From: RPQJ01 sp963700045
Lineage (GTDB): Bacteria > Pseudomonadota > Gammaproteobacteria > Steroidobacterales > Steroidobacteraceae
Direction: 5' to 3'
Length of the DNA stretch: 64,000 bases
Assembly (NCBI GenBank): GCA_963700045.1
Contig: CAVOWK010000029.1
Coordinates: 5,578 to 69,577 of the forward strand
In this document: piece by piece, positions 37,701 to 45,754 of the stretch
Layout: each line of letters opens with the position of its first letter
Position numbering within the stretch: the stretch's first letter is position 1
Position numbers and translations under genes: made by a program
Notes under the pieces: generated by a model
What the model was told of the DNA's origin: nothing
The model's database searches: none
Seen by the model: only the letters and a program-made list of their open reading frames with translations

Positions 37701-38474
37701 CAGGCCAACATCGGCAAGACCATCGTCGCGCACGTGCCGATCACGAACGCTGCGGTGCAGGAGACGGGTGATTTCGAACTCGACGGCGTGACCTTCCCCG
37801 CCGCAGAAGTGCAGCTCGAGTTCATGGATCCGGCCGCGGACGAAGAAGGCGCCGGCGGCTCGATGTTTCCGACGGGAAATCTCGTCGACGATCTGGAAGT
37901 GCCGGGCGTCGGCACGCTCAAGGCCACCATGATCAACGCCGGTATCCCGACGATTTTCGTCAACGCGGATGCGATCGGCTACACCGGCACCGAGCTGCAG
38001 GACGCGATCAACGGCGACGCCAAAGCGCTCGCCATGTTCGAGACCATTCGCGCGCACGGCGCGATGCGCATGGGCCTCATCCAGCACCTCGACGAAGCGG
38101 CCAGGAGGCAGCACACGCCGAAAGTGGCGTTTGTCGCGAAGCCGGCAGGCTACGTTTCATCCAGTGGCAAGCGCGTCGCTGCCGCCGACATCGACCTGCT
38201 GGTGCGGGCGCTGTCGATGGGCAAACTCCACCACGCGATGATGGGTACCGCTGCGGTCGCCATCGGTACCGCCGCCGCAATTCCCGGCACGTTGGTGAAC
38301 CTGGCAGCTGGTGGCGGTGCACGCACGGCGGTGCGCTTCGGTCATCCTTCCGGCACGTTGCGCGTCGGCGCCGAAGCCACGCAGGTCGACGGCGAATGGA
38401 GCGTGACCAAGGCGATCATGAGCCGCAGTGCGCGGGTGCTGATGGAAGGGCGGGTGCGAGTCCCCGCAGCCTGA
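34704..38474 (+). CDS. acnD-prpF: AcnD-PrpF fusion: Fe/S methylcitrate dehydratase plus methylaconitate isomerase
   Basis: 1256 residues from ATG 34704 (MNTAYRKRLPGTALDYFDA); the frame is open upstream to a TTG at 34632 but that leader is low-complexity. Residues 1 to about 862 are AcnD, with [4Fe-4S] ligands Cys406 (SCTNTSNP) and Cys472/Cys475 (CTTCNG). From 863 (THAPQVGIPATYMRGGTSKG) the protein is PrpF, with its active-site-type Lys932 and Cys966 (GNCGNLSAAVG). The two are normally separate genes. Codon 863 is GTG and lies where PrpF proteins begin, so prpF may also start internally. Together they convert 2-methylcitrate via 2-methyl-trans-aconitate to the cis isomer. Confidence 0.93.
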   Translation: MNTAYRKRLPGTALDYFDARAAVDAIEPGAYDKLSYTARVHAENLVRRCDPAILEASLRQLIERKRDLDFPWYPARVVCHDILGQTALVDLAGLRDAIAERGGDPAQVNPVVPVQLIVDHSLAVECGGFDPDAFAKNRAIEDRRNEDRFHFIDWTRLAFRNVDVIPPGNGIMHQINLERMSPVIHAQDGVAFPDTLVGTDSHTPHVDALGVIAVGVGGLEAESVMLGRASWMRLPEIIGVQLTGKPQPGITATDVVLALTEFLRQQKVVGAYLEFFGAGAAALTLGDRATISNMAPEYGATAAMFFVDEQTITYLRLTGREDAQVKLVETYARHTGLWADSLKTAIYERVLEFDLSSVVRNMAGPSNPHARVATSDLAAKGIAAAWQDEPGKLPDGAVIIAAITSCTNTSNPRNVIAAGLLARNANRLGLQRKPWVKSSLAPGSRAVALYLDEAQLTSELEQLGFGVVAFACTTCNGMSGALDPKIQQEIIERDLYATAVLSGNRNFDGRIHPYAKQAFLASPALVVAYAIAGTIRFDIEKDSFGTDAAGKPILLKDLWPSDAEIDAVVAASVKPEQFRKVYEPMFRVSVESGPKVSPLYAWRAQSTYIRRPPYWEGALAGERALKGMRPLAVLGDNITTDHLSPSNAIMLDSAAGEYLAKMGLPEEDFNSYATHRGDHLTAQRATFANPTLKNEMVVVDGKVKPGSLARIEPEGKVTRMWEAIETYMARKQPLIIIAGADYGQGSSRDWAAKGVRLAGVEAIAAEGFERIHRTNLVGMGVLPLEFKPGVNRKTLGIDGTETYDVVGERKPRAELTLVMHRRNGERVDVPVTCRLDTAEEVSIYEAGGVLQRFARDFPRVDNVTHAPQVGIPATYMRGGTSKGVFFRLQDLPVAAQMPGAARDALLLRVIGSPDPYGKQIDGMGGATSSTSKTVIVSRSTRADHDVDYLFGQVSIDKPFVDWSGNCGNLSAAVGPFAISNGLVDASRVPRDGIAIVRIWQANIGKTIVAHVPITNAAVQETGDFELDGVTFPAAEVQLEFMDPAADEEGAGGSMFPTGNLVDDLEVPGVGTLKATMINAGIPTIFVNADAIGYTGTELQDAINGDAKALAMFETIRAHGAMRMGLIQHLDEAARRQHTPKVAFVAKPAGYVSSSGKRVAAADIDLLVRALSMGKLHHAMMGTAAVAIGTAAAIPGTLVNLAAGGGARTAVRFGHPSGTLRVGAEATQVDGEWSVTKAIMSRSARVLMEGRVRVPAA

Positions 38475-39445
38475 TGGGAATGGCCGCGCACGATCACGCG
38501 CCGCGCGTCATCGCAGAAGCCGCGTACGAAGTTGCATTCCTGGCGGTCATGGACTCGCTGGCGTGCGCGTTCAAGGCGCTGCAGGATCCCGAGTGCACGA
38601 GGCTGCTCGGTGCGCTCGTGCCCGGCGCGACGATGGCGTTCGGGGCACGCGTTCCCGGCACGTCGTATCAACTCGATCCCGTCCAGGCAGCGTTCAACAT
38701 CGGGACGACGGTCAGCTGGCTGCAGGCGAACGACCCCGCGCTGGCAACGGCGTCCGGGCACCTGGCCGATAACCTCGGCGCGATTGTCGCCGTAGCCGAC
38801 TACCGCGCGCGTAAAGCGATCGCCGAAGGCGACAGCCCGCCGCAGGTGCGCGACCTGTTCGGCGCCTTGATCCACGCACATGACTTCGCATCACTCGAGT
38901 GGGCTCGATCGGTCCGCGGAAGCGAGGCCGTGACCGGAGGCAACCGCACGCCTGCAAGCGGAGCAGCGCGCTGTGCACTGACCCGACTCGCGTCTGCGGC
39001 AACCGCAGCCACCCTGTTGGGTGGAACGCGGGATCAGGTTGCCGCCGCGGTCTTGATCGCACGCACCGAAATGCCTGCAACCGGGCACCCCGGCGCGGCA
39101 CCCGACCTTGACGGGCATGAGCGCTGGCGCATCGGCGATGCCACCAGCCGCGGTGTGCGCCTCGCGCTCGTCGCCCTGGCCGGGCAGACAGGACCCCGAT
39201 CGCCTGCACTGCCGAGTGACAAGGCCACTTGGCAGCTTGCCGTGACGGCCGAGCTCGACCACACCTGGCAGGCCGTGGCAGCAACACCAGCCGTCGCCGA
39301 CCGTGTCCGCGACCGGTTTGCCACCTGCGTGGCTACCCACTTCCCGGCGGTGCAGGCCGGCAAGCTGGCCGCGATGTTCGCGGACCGGGCAAAGCTCGAA
39401 GCCTTGCCCATCAACGAGTTAGTGTCGATGACGGTCCGTAACTGA
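38474..39445 (+). CDS. Shortened MmgE/PrpD-family protein
   Basis: 323 residues; the ATG shares one base with the upstream stop (TGATG). The first 130 residues align by eye with PrpD (YEVAFLAVMDSLACAF, VPGTSYQLDPVQAAFNIG, GHLADNLGAIVAVADY), the GDATSR block is kept, and the last 40 match the PrpD C-terminus (THFPAVQAGKLAAM, LEALPINELV). About 150-170 residues that would carry the second domain of a full PrpD (about 480 aa) are missing. It may be inactive or have a new role now that AcnD-PrpF covers the dehydratase step. No frameshift remnant of the lost part is seen. Confidence 0.8.
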   Translation: MGMAAHDHAPRVIAEAAYEVAFLAVMDSLACAFKALQDPECTRLLGALVPGATMAFGARVPGTSYQLDPVQAAFNIGTTVSWLQANDPALATASGHLADNLGAIVAVADYRARKAIAEGDSPPQVRDLFGALIHAHDFASLEWARSVRGSEAVTGGNRTPASGAARCALTRLASAATAATLLGGTRDQVAAAVLIARTEMPATGHPGAAPDLDGHERWRIGDATSRGVRLALVALAGQTGPRSPALPSDKATWQLAVTAELDHTWQAVAATPAVADRVRDRFATCVATHFPAVQAGKLAAMFADRAKLEALPINELVSMTVRN

Positions 39446-39514
39446 AGGCCGGCGCAACGGCCTACCCGACATCGCCCGCGACCCGCACCTCCTTGCAGGT
39501 CAGTGCCATCTGAC

Positions 39515-39556
39515 TTGGTGATGTAGTTGACTACATCACCAATTTCCCCCTACGAT
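39515..39556 (+). promoter_or_regulatory. Perfect 28-bp palindrome over the ABC-M1 operon promoter
   Basis: Arms 39515-39527 and 39530-39542 are exact reverse complements (TTGGTGATGTAGT) with a two-base centre. The centre contains TTGACT (39527-39532), which with TACGAT (39551-39556) makes a -35/-10 pair at 18-base spacing. The layout GGTG-N16-CACC is what has been described for YtrA-type GntR regulators of similar ABC operons. No GntR gene is in the window. Confidence 0.75.
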
Positions 39557-39603
39557 GCCTCCAGTCAAAGGCCGGCCCAGACCCGGTCCGGGAGGGATCC
39601 ACC

Positions 39604-40485
39604 ATGCTTCGCATCGACAACCTGACCCACGTCTACCCCAACGGCACGCGCGCGCTCGACGACGTCACGCTGCAGATCCCGCGCGGGATGTTCGGCCTGC
39701 TGGGTCCCAACGGTGCGGGCAAATCCTCGCTGATGCGCTGCATTGCGACGCTGCAGATCCCGACCCAGGGCGCAATCCGTTTCGGCGAGATCGACCTGCT
39801 TGCGGACCCCGATGCGCTGCGCCGCACCCTCGGCTACCTGCCGCAGGACTTCGGCGTGTACCCGCGCGTCACCGCGCTCGACATGCTCGATCACCTCGCG
39901 GTGCTGAAAGGTTTTCCCAACGCCAGGGAGCGTCGCGAAACCGTCGATGCCCTGCTGCAGCAGGTCAACCTCTGGGAGGTGCGCAAGAAAGCGCTCGCCG
40001 GGTTCTCCGGCGGCATGCGCCAGCGGTTTGGCATCGCGCAAGCGCTGCTCGGGCAGCCGCAGCTGATCATCGTCGACGAGCCGACGGCCGGTCTCGACCC
40101 CGAGGAGCGCAACCGCTTCCTGAACCTGCTGGCCGAGATCGGCGAGAACGTGGTCGTGATCCTCTCGACGCACATCGTCGAAGACGTCGCGGATCTATGC
40201 CAGAACATGGCGATCATTGCCAGCGGCCGGATCGTGAAAACGGGTGCGCCGCGCGAATTGATCGCATCGATGGCAGGCCGCGTCTGGCGCAAGACCATCG
40301 CCAGGAACGAACTCGACGCGCATCGCCGCGACCATGAAGTGATCGCCACGCGGCTCTTCGGCGGACGCACCGTCATCCACGTGCTCGCCGATGCAAATCC
40401 CGGCGCCGGCTTCGAGCCGATGCAGGGCGGACTCGAAGACGTGTACTTCTCGACCCTGGCCGGCACACGCCGCAAAGCGGCCTGA
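39604..40485 (+). CDS. ABC transporter ATP-binding protein
   Basis: 293 residues. Walker A GPNGAGKSS (about 34-42), signature FSGGMRQR, Walker B LIIVDEPTAGLDPEE and the H-loop STH are all present. The C-terminal 70 residues are less conserved. It belongs to the group that pairs with ABC-2 permeases. It is 9 bases upstream of the permease-peptidase fusion and is surely its partner. Confidence 0.93.
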   Translation: MLRIDNLTHVYPNGTRALDDVTLQIPRGMFGLLGPNGAGKSSLMRCIATLQIPTQGAIRFGEIDLLADPDALRRTLGYLPQDFGVYPRVTALDMLDHLAVLKGFPNARERRETVDALLQQVNLWEVRKKALAGFSGGMRQRFGIAQALLGQPQLIIVDEPTAGLDPEERNRFLNLLAEIGENVVVILSTHIVEDVADLCQNMAIIASGRIVKTGAPRELIASMAGRVWRKTIARNELDAHRRDHEVIATRLFGGRTVIHVLADANPGAGFEPMQGGLEDVYFSTLAGTRRKAA

Positions 40486-40494
40486 GGCGAGACC

Positions 40495-43400
40495 ATGTTC
40501 AAGTCGGTCGCTGCGTTCGAGCTGCGCTACCAGCTCAAATCACCCGCATTCTGGGTAACGTTCGCCATCTTCCTGCTGCTCACGTTCGGCGCCGTTGCGT
40601 CCGACAACGTGCACATCGGTTCGGGCGGCAACGTCTGGAAGAACTCGCCCTTCGCCATCGCGCAGACGCTCATGATCATGACCGTCTTCTCGATCTTCAT
40701 CCTGACCGCGTTCGTCGCCAACGTCGTGGTGCGTGACGACGAGACCGGATTCGGCCCGATCATCCATTCGACGCGTCTCTCACGCTTCGACTACCTGTTC
40801 GGCCGGTTCTCGGGCGCATTTCTCGCGGGCTGCCTGCTGTTCCTGAGCGCGCCGCTCGGCATGATCATCGGCGCCGCGATGCCATGGCTGGATCCCGAGG
40901 TGCTCGGGCCATTCAACCCGTGGCACTACCTCTACGTCTACCTGCTCCTCTGCGTGCCGACGCTGTTCGTCACGGGCGCGGGATTCTTCGCCATCGCGAC
41001 CGCCACGCGTTCCATGATGTGGACGTACGTCGGCGTCATCGTGTTCCTGGTGCTCTACCTCGTTGCGACGAGCTTCCTGTCGCGCCCCGAGTTCATCAAC
41101 ACTGTCGCGCTGGTCGATCCGTTCGGACTCGGCGCTTACGACCAGGCCACCCGCTACTGGACGGCTGCCGAGCGCAACACGCAGATCCCCGACTTCGCCG
41201 GGTACATCCTCTGGAACCGCGTGCTGTGGGTGGGCATCGCGTTTGCGCTGCTCGGCCTGGCCTGGGCGATCCATTCGCGTGCGGCAAAAGGCAGTCGAAT
41301 CGCGGCGGGCAAGGCACCCGACAGGATCGACGACGAGCGTCCGGTGCATGCGGTCGGTACCGCATTGGTGCCGGCCGTGCAGGCGAAGCGTTCCAGCAAT
41401 GCGGGCTGGAGCCAGCTCTGGGCACTTGCCAGGTTCGATGTCGCCGCCGCCATCCGCAGTCCGGCCTTCATCGTGCTGCTCGGCATCGGCTTCGTGAACT
41501 CGCTCGGTTCGCTCTGGTATGCAGACGAGTTCTACGGCAACACGATCCATCCCGTCACGCGGGTGATGATCGAAGCGCTGCAGGGCGCGTTCACGATCAT
41601 CCCGCTGATCATCGCGATCTATTACGCGGGCGAGCTCGTCTGGCGCGATCGCGATCGCCGCATGCACGAAATCGTGGATTCGACGCCGGCGCCGGACTGG
41701 GCTTTCGTCGTGCCGAAAATCCTGGCCATTTCGATCGTGCTGTTCTCGACGCTCGCGGTGAGCGTGCTCGCAGCCGTTGCCGTGCAGGCGCTCAAGGGCC
41801 ACTTCGACTTCGAGGCGGCCAAGTACCTCGCGTGGTACCTGCTGCCGACGACGGTCAACGTGGTGCTGTTCGCGGTGCTCGCGATCTTCATGCAGACGGT
41901 GGTCCCGCACAAGACCTTCGGCTGGATGCTGATGCTGCTGTTCGTGGTCGCACAGATCACGCTCGACCGCCTCGGCTTCGAGCACAACCTGTACCAGTAC
42001 GCCGGCACGCCGGGCACGCCGCTCTCCGACATGAACGGGCAAGGTGATTTCGGCCGCACTGCATGGTGGTTCCAGGCCTACTGGTCAGCCGCGGCTGTCC
42101 TGCTTGCCGTGTTCGCCTACGCTCTCTGGCGTCGCGGCATCGGTGCGCCGCTCAAGACCCGAGTCGCGCATCTGCCGCGCAAGCTCAGGGGCACGCCCGG
42201 GCTCGTCGCCGCGGCAGCGTTCGTGACCATGGGCGTTCTTGGCGGCTGGATCTACTACAACACCAACGTCCTGAACGACTACACGACGAGACTGAGCCGT
42301 GAGCGTGAGCAGGCCGATTATGAGAAAGCCCTGATCGGCTATGAGTCCGTGCCGCAGCCGCGCATCACCGACGTCAAGCTCGCCGTGGACCTGTATCCCA
42401 GCGAGCCGCGCGCGGTGACTCGCGGCAGTTACGTCGTCCAGAACCGAACCGGCAAGCCGCTCGACCAGGTGCACGTGCGCTGGATCAAGCCGCTGCAGAT
42501 GACGAAGCTCGACGTGGAAGGCGCGCAGCTCGAGACCGAGCACGTCGACCAGGATTACCGGATCTACCGCTTCGAGCGCCCGCTGGCGCCGCTCGAGACG
42601 CGCACGATCAGGTTCGAGACGTTGCGGGAACAAACAGGCTTCCGCAATTCCGAGAACGAGCGTCGCATCGTCGACAACGGCACCTTCCTCGACAACACCG
42701 AGATCGCGCCGATGCTCGGCATGGACCGCAACGGTGTGCTGCAGGACCGGGCCACGCGCCGCAGGTACGGACTGCCGCCGGAACTGCGCCCCGCGAAGCT
42801 CGAGGACGAAAGCGCGCGCAACTTCAACGGGCTGCGGCACGACAGCGACTGGGTGAATTCCGACATCACGGTGTCCACCACGGCCGACCAGATTGCGATC
42901 GCGCCCGGGTATCGAGAGTCCGACACCGTCACGAACGGCCGCCGCACGACGCGCTATCGCAGCGACGCGCCGATCAACAACTTCTTCTCGGTGCAGTCGG
43001 CGCGGTATGAAGTCGCGAAGGATCGCTGGCAGGACGTCGAGCTCACCGTGTATCACGACCCGGCGCATGCCTATAACGTGCCGCGCATGAACACGGCGAT
43101 GAAGGCGTCGCTCGACTACTTCACCAGCCACTTCAGCCCGTTTCAGTTCCGCCAGGTGCGCATCCTCGAGTTCCCGAACTACGCGCAGTTCGCGCAGTCG
43201 TTCGCGAATACGATCCCCTACTCTGAAGGCATCGGCTTCATAGCGGACTACCGCGACTCCGAGAAGATCGACATGGTCACCTACGTCACGGCGCACGAAG
43301 TCGGGCACCAGTGGTGGGGCCACCAGGTCATCAGCGCCGATCAGCAGGGCGGTACCTTCATCGTCGAGTCACTGGCGCAGTATTCCGCGCTGATGGTGAT

Positions 43401-44112
43401 GGAGCAGATGTACGGGCCGGAGCAGATCCGCAGGTTCCTGAAGTTCGAACTCGACAAGTACCTGCGTTCTCGCGGCGGCGAAGTGCTCGAGGAACTGCCC
43501 CTGACGCGTGTCGAGAACCAGCCCTACATCCATTACCAGAAGGGCGGTCTCGCGCTGTACCTGCTCAAGGACCAGATCGGCGCCGACAAGGTCAACGCGG
43601 CATTGCGCGGACTGCTCGCGGAGTTCGCGTTCAAGTCGGCGCCGTACGCCAACTCGACCGACCTGATCCGTCGGTTTCGCGAGGTCGCCGGCCCCGAGCA
43701 TCAGCAGCTGATCACCGACCTGTTCGAGAGGATCACGCTCTACGACGTGAAAGTGACGGACGCGAAAGCGAAGCGCCGGGCCGATGGCCGCTGGGACGTC
43801 ACGCTCGAGGTGGACGCGCGCAAGCTCTATGCCGACGGCAAGGGCAAGGAGACCGAGGCGCCGTTGGATGAAGTATTCGACGTCGGTGCATTCACGGTCG
43901 AGCCGGGCCGCAAGGGCTACGACAAGTCCAGCGTGCTGGCCGTCAAGCGGACGCGCGTCCACAGCGGCAAACAGACGCTGACGATCGTGACGGACAAGGA
44001 GCCGAATTTCGTGGGCGTCGATCCGTTCAACAAGTGGATCGATCGCAACTCGGACGACAACGTCAAGGAAGCGACCAAGGCGGAGTCGCTCGCGGCTGTC
44101 TCGCGTCTGTAG
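40495..44112 (+). CDS. ABC-2 permease fused to M1-family aminopeptidase domain
   Basis: 1205 residues. The N-terminal half has about a dozen predicted transmembrane helices in two ABC-2-like sets, separated by a soluble loop near 260-310. The C-terminal half is an M1 metallopeptidase with HEVGH (934-938) and a downstream Glu958 as likely third zinc ligand; QWWGHQ follows the motif as in this family. The peptidase would face the periplasm. Family members are known but their substrate is not. The gene ends 73 bases before rsmG. Confidence 0.92.
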   Translation: MFKSVAAFELRYQLKSPAFWVTFAIFLLLTFGAVASDNVHIGSGGNVWKNSPFAIAQTLMIMTVFSIFILTAFVANVVVRDDETGFGPIIHSTRLSRFDYLFGRFSGAFLAGCLLFLSAPLGMIIGAAMPWLDPEVLGPFNPWHYLYVYLLLCVPTLFVTGAGFFAIATATRSMMWTYVGVIVFLVLYLVATSFLSRPEFINTVALVDPFGLGAYDQATRYWTAAERNTQIPDFAGYILWNRVLWVGIAFALLGLAWAIHSRAAKGSRIAAGKAPDRIDDERPVHAVGTALVPAVQAKRSSNAGWSQLWALARFDVAAAIRSPAFIVLLGIGFVNSLGSLWYADEFYGNTIHPVTRVMIEALQGAFTIIPLIIAIYYAGELVWRDRDRRMHEIVDSTPAPDWAFVVPKILAISIVLFSTLAVSVLAAVAVQALKGHFDFEAAKYLAWYLLPTTVNVVLFAVLAIFMQTVVPHKTFGWMLMLLFVVAQITLDRLGFEHNLYQYAGTPGTPLSDMNGQGDFGRTAWWFQAYWSAAAVLLAVFAYALWRRGIGAPLKTRVAHLPRKLRGTPGLVAAAAFVTMGVLGGWIYYNTNVLNDYTTRLSREREQADYEKALIGYESVPQPRITDVKLAVDLYPSEPRAVTRGSYVVQNRTGKPLDQVHVRWIKPLQMTKLDVEGAQLETEHVDQDYRIYRFERPLAPLETRTIRFETLREQTGFRNSENERRIVDNGTFLDNTEIAPMLGMDRNGVLQDRATRRRYGLPPELRPAKLEDESARNFNGLRHDSDWVNSDITVSTTADQIAIAPGYRESDTVTNGRRTTRYRSDAPINNFFSVQSARYEVAKDRWQDVELTVYHDPAHAYNVPRMNTAMKASLDYFTSHFSPFQFRQVRILEFPNYAQFAQSFANTIPYSEGIGFIADYRDSEKIDMVTYVTAHEVGHQWWGHQVISADQQGGTFIVESLAQYSALMVMEQMYGPEQIRRFLKFELDKYLRSRGGEVLEELPLTRVENQPYIHYQKGGLALYLLKDQIGADKVNAALRGLLAEFAFKSAPYANSTDLIRRFREVAGPEHQQLITDLFERITLYDVKVTDAKAKRRADGRWDVTLEVDARKLYADGKGKETEAPLDEVFDVGAFTVEPGRKGYDKSSVLAVKRTRVHSGKQTLTIVTDKEPNFVGVDPFNKWIDRNSDDNVKEATKAESLAAVSRL

Positions 44113-44185
44113 CGCCGGTCGGACGCTTCCGCCCCCGCTCCGCCAGCAGGAGGGCCGGGGTCGGGGACCGGTGTATCCTGCGCTG

Positions 44186-44830
44186 ATGACAGACCTCATC
44201 GAAGGGGCCCGCGGCCTCGGCGTCGAACTCGACGCAGCGCAGTGCGCGAAACTGATCCAGCACCTCGACCTGCTCGACGACTGGAACACGCGCATGAACC
44301 TCACGGCCATCCGCGAACGGCCGGCGCAGGTCACGAAGCACATTCTCGACAGCCTGACGCTGGTGCCGTGGCTGCGTGGCAAGCGTGTCGCGGACATCGG
44401 CAGCGGCGCCGGCTTCCCCGGCATTCCGCTCGCGATCGTCGTGCCCGGCGTGCATTTCGTGCTGGTCGAATCGATCGGCAAGAAGTGCCGCTTCCTCGAG
44501 CACGTCCGCGATACGCTCGGGCTGACCAACGTCGAGGTCGCGCAGGCGCGGGCCGAGGCCTACGAGCCCTCAGCGCGCTTCGACACGGTGATCGCGCGCG
44601 CGGTCGGCCAGCTTGCGGACCTGGTCAAGAATGCGGGCGGACTCGTGGCCGGCGGCGGTCGCCTGCTGGCGATGAAGGGCCGCTATCCGACCGACGAGCT
44701 GGCCAAGGGCTTCAGCGGCTGGAAGGTCGTGGCCGTGCACAAGCTGCACGTGCCCGGACTGGACGAGGAGCGGCACCTCGTCGAACTCGCCCATTCCCAC
44801 GAAAAGGTCCCGCTCTCGCGCCCGCTTTAG
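44186..44830 (+). CDS. rsmG: 16S rRNA (guanine-527-N7)-methyltransferase RsmG
   Basis: 214 residues from ATG 44186 (MTDLIEGARGLGVEL). The SAM-binding DIGSGAGFPGIPLAI (70-84) and the upstream LTAIRERPAQVTKHILDSL block are typical. It methylates G527 of 16S rRNA. It heads the rsmG-parA-parB cluster. A short G/C hairpin (44842-44861) follows the stop. Confidence 0.96.
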   Translation: MTDLIEGARGLGVELDAAQCAKLIQHLDLLDDWNTRMNLTAIRERPAQVTKHILDSLTLVPWLRGKRVADIGSGAGFPGIPLAIVVPGVHFVLVESIGKKCRFLEHVRDTLGLTNVEVAQARAEAYEPSARFDTVIARAVGQLADLVKNAGGLVAGGGRLLAMKGRYPTDELAKGFSGWKVVAVHKLHVPGLDEERHLVELAHSHEKVPLSRPL

Positions 44831-44888
44831 CCGGAGAGGGCGGGGGTGAGGGCCTACCCCCTCCGCCTCCTGTATCCTTACCCGTTCC

Positions 44889-45692
44889 ATGAAACGGGTC
44901 ATCGCAGTCGCGAACCAGAAAGGCGGGGTCGGCAAGACGACGACCTCCGTCAACCTCGCTGCGTCGCTTGCCGCGACACAACGCAAGGTGCTGCTGATCG
45001 ATTGCGATCCGCAGGGCAACGCCACGATGGGTTGCGGGGTCGACAAGGCCAGTCTCGAGCGGTCGACGACCGACGTGCTGCTCGGCGACTGCGAACTGGC
45101 GGCTGCGCTCGTGCCCGTCGATCCCGGCAATTTCACCCTGCTGCCCGGCAACCAGGACCTGGTCGCCGCGGAAGTGCAGCTGATGGGCATGATCGGCCGC
45201 GAGCTGCGGCTGCGGAATGCGCTGAAGCCGGTCCGCGACCACTACGACGTCATCATCATCGATTGCCCGCCGGCGCTGAACCTGCTGACACTCAACGCGC
45301 TGGTCGCGGCCGACAGCGTGCTCGTGCCGATGCAGTGCGAGTACTACGCGCTCGAAGGCCTTTCGTCGCTGATGAACACGATCGAGCAGATCCGTGCGAG
45401 CGTGAATCCCGACCTCGGACTCGAAGGCATCCTGCGCACGATGTACGACCCGCGCAACAACCTTTCGAATGAAGTGTCGGGCCAGCTGCTGATGCATTTC
45501 GGCGACAAGGTCTTCCGCACGGTGATCCCGCGCAACGTGCGGCTGGCGGAAGCGCCTAGTTTCGGCAAGGCCGTGCTGTTCCACGACAAGGATTCGCGCG
45601 GCGCGCTTGCGTACCTCGCGCTCGCCGGCGAGATGATTCGTCGCGAAGAAGAAGCGCTGGCCGGACCCGTCACGGAGCCCGAAGAAGAGTAA
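44889..45692 (+). CDS. parA: Chromosome partitioning ATPase ParA
   Basis: 267 residues. The deviant Walker A KGGVGKTT (11-18), LLIDCDPQGNAT and DVIIIDCPPALN mark a Soj/ParA protein. It moves ParB-parS complexes of the origin region. The gene is normally followed directly by parB; here a reversed gene intervenes. Confidence 0.97.
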   Translation: MKRVIAVANQKGGVGKTTTSVNLAASLAATQRKVLLIDCDPQGNATMGCGVDKASLERSTTDVLLGDCELAAALVPVDPGNFTLLPGNQDLVAAEVQLMGMIGRELRLRNALKPVRDHYDVIIIDCPPALNLLTLNALVAADSVLVPMQCEYYALEGLSSLMNTIEQIRASVNPDLGLEGILRTMYDPRNNLSNEVSGQLLMHFGDKVFRTVIPRNVRLAEAPSFGKAVLFHDKDSRGALAYLALAGEMIRREEEALAGPVTEPEEE

Positions 45693-45747
45693 GGAAACAG
45701 GGGACGCTCGCCTATCTCCGAGAAATAGGCGAGCGTCCCCTGTTTCC
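45693..45747. terminator. Strong hairpin between convergent parA and pagL-like genes
   Basis: Arms 45693-45715 and 45725-45747 are perfect 23-base inverted repeats (GGAAACAGGGGACGCTCGCC at the start) with a 9-base loop. The repeat fills the whole 62-base gap. It begins at the parA stop and could end transcripts from both sides, though neither strand has a long T-run. The GGGGACG core suggests a dispersed repeat family. Confidence 0.65.
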
Positions 45748-45754
45748 CTGTTTC

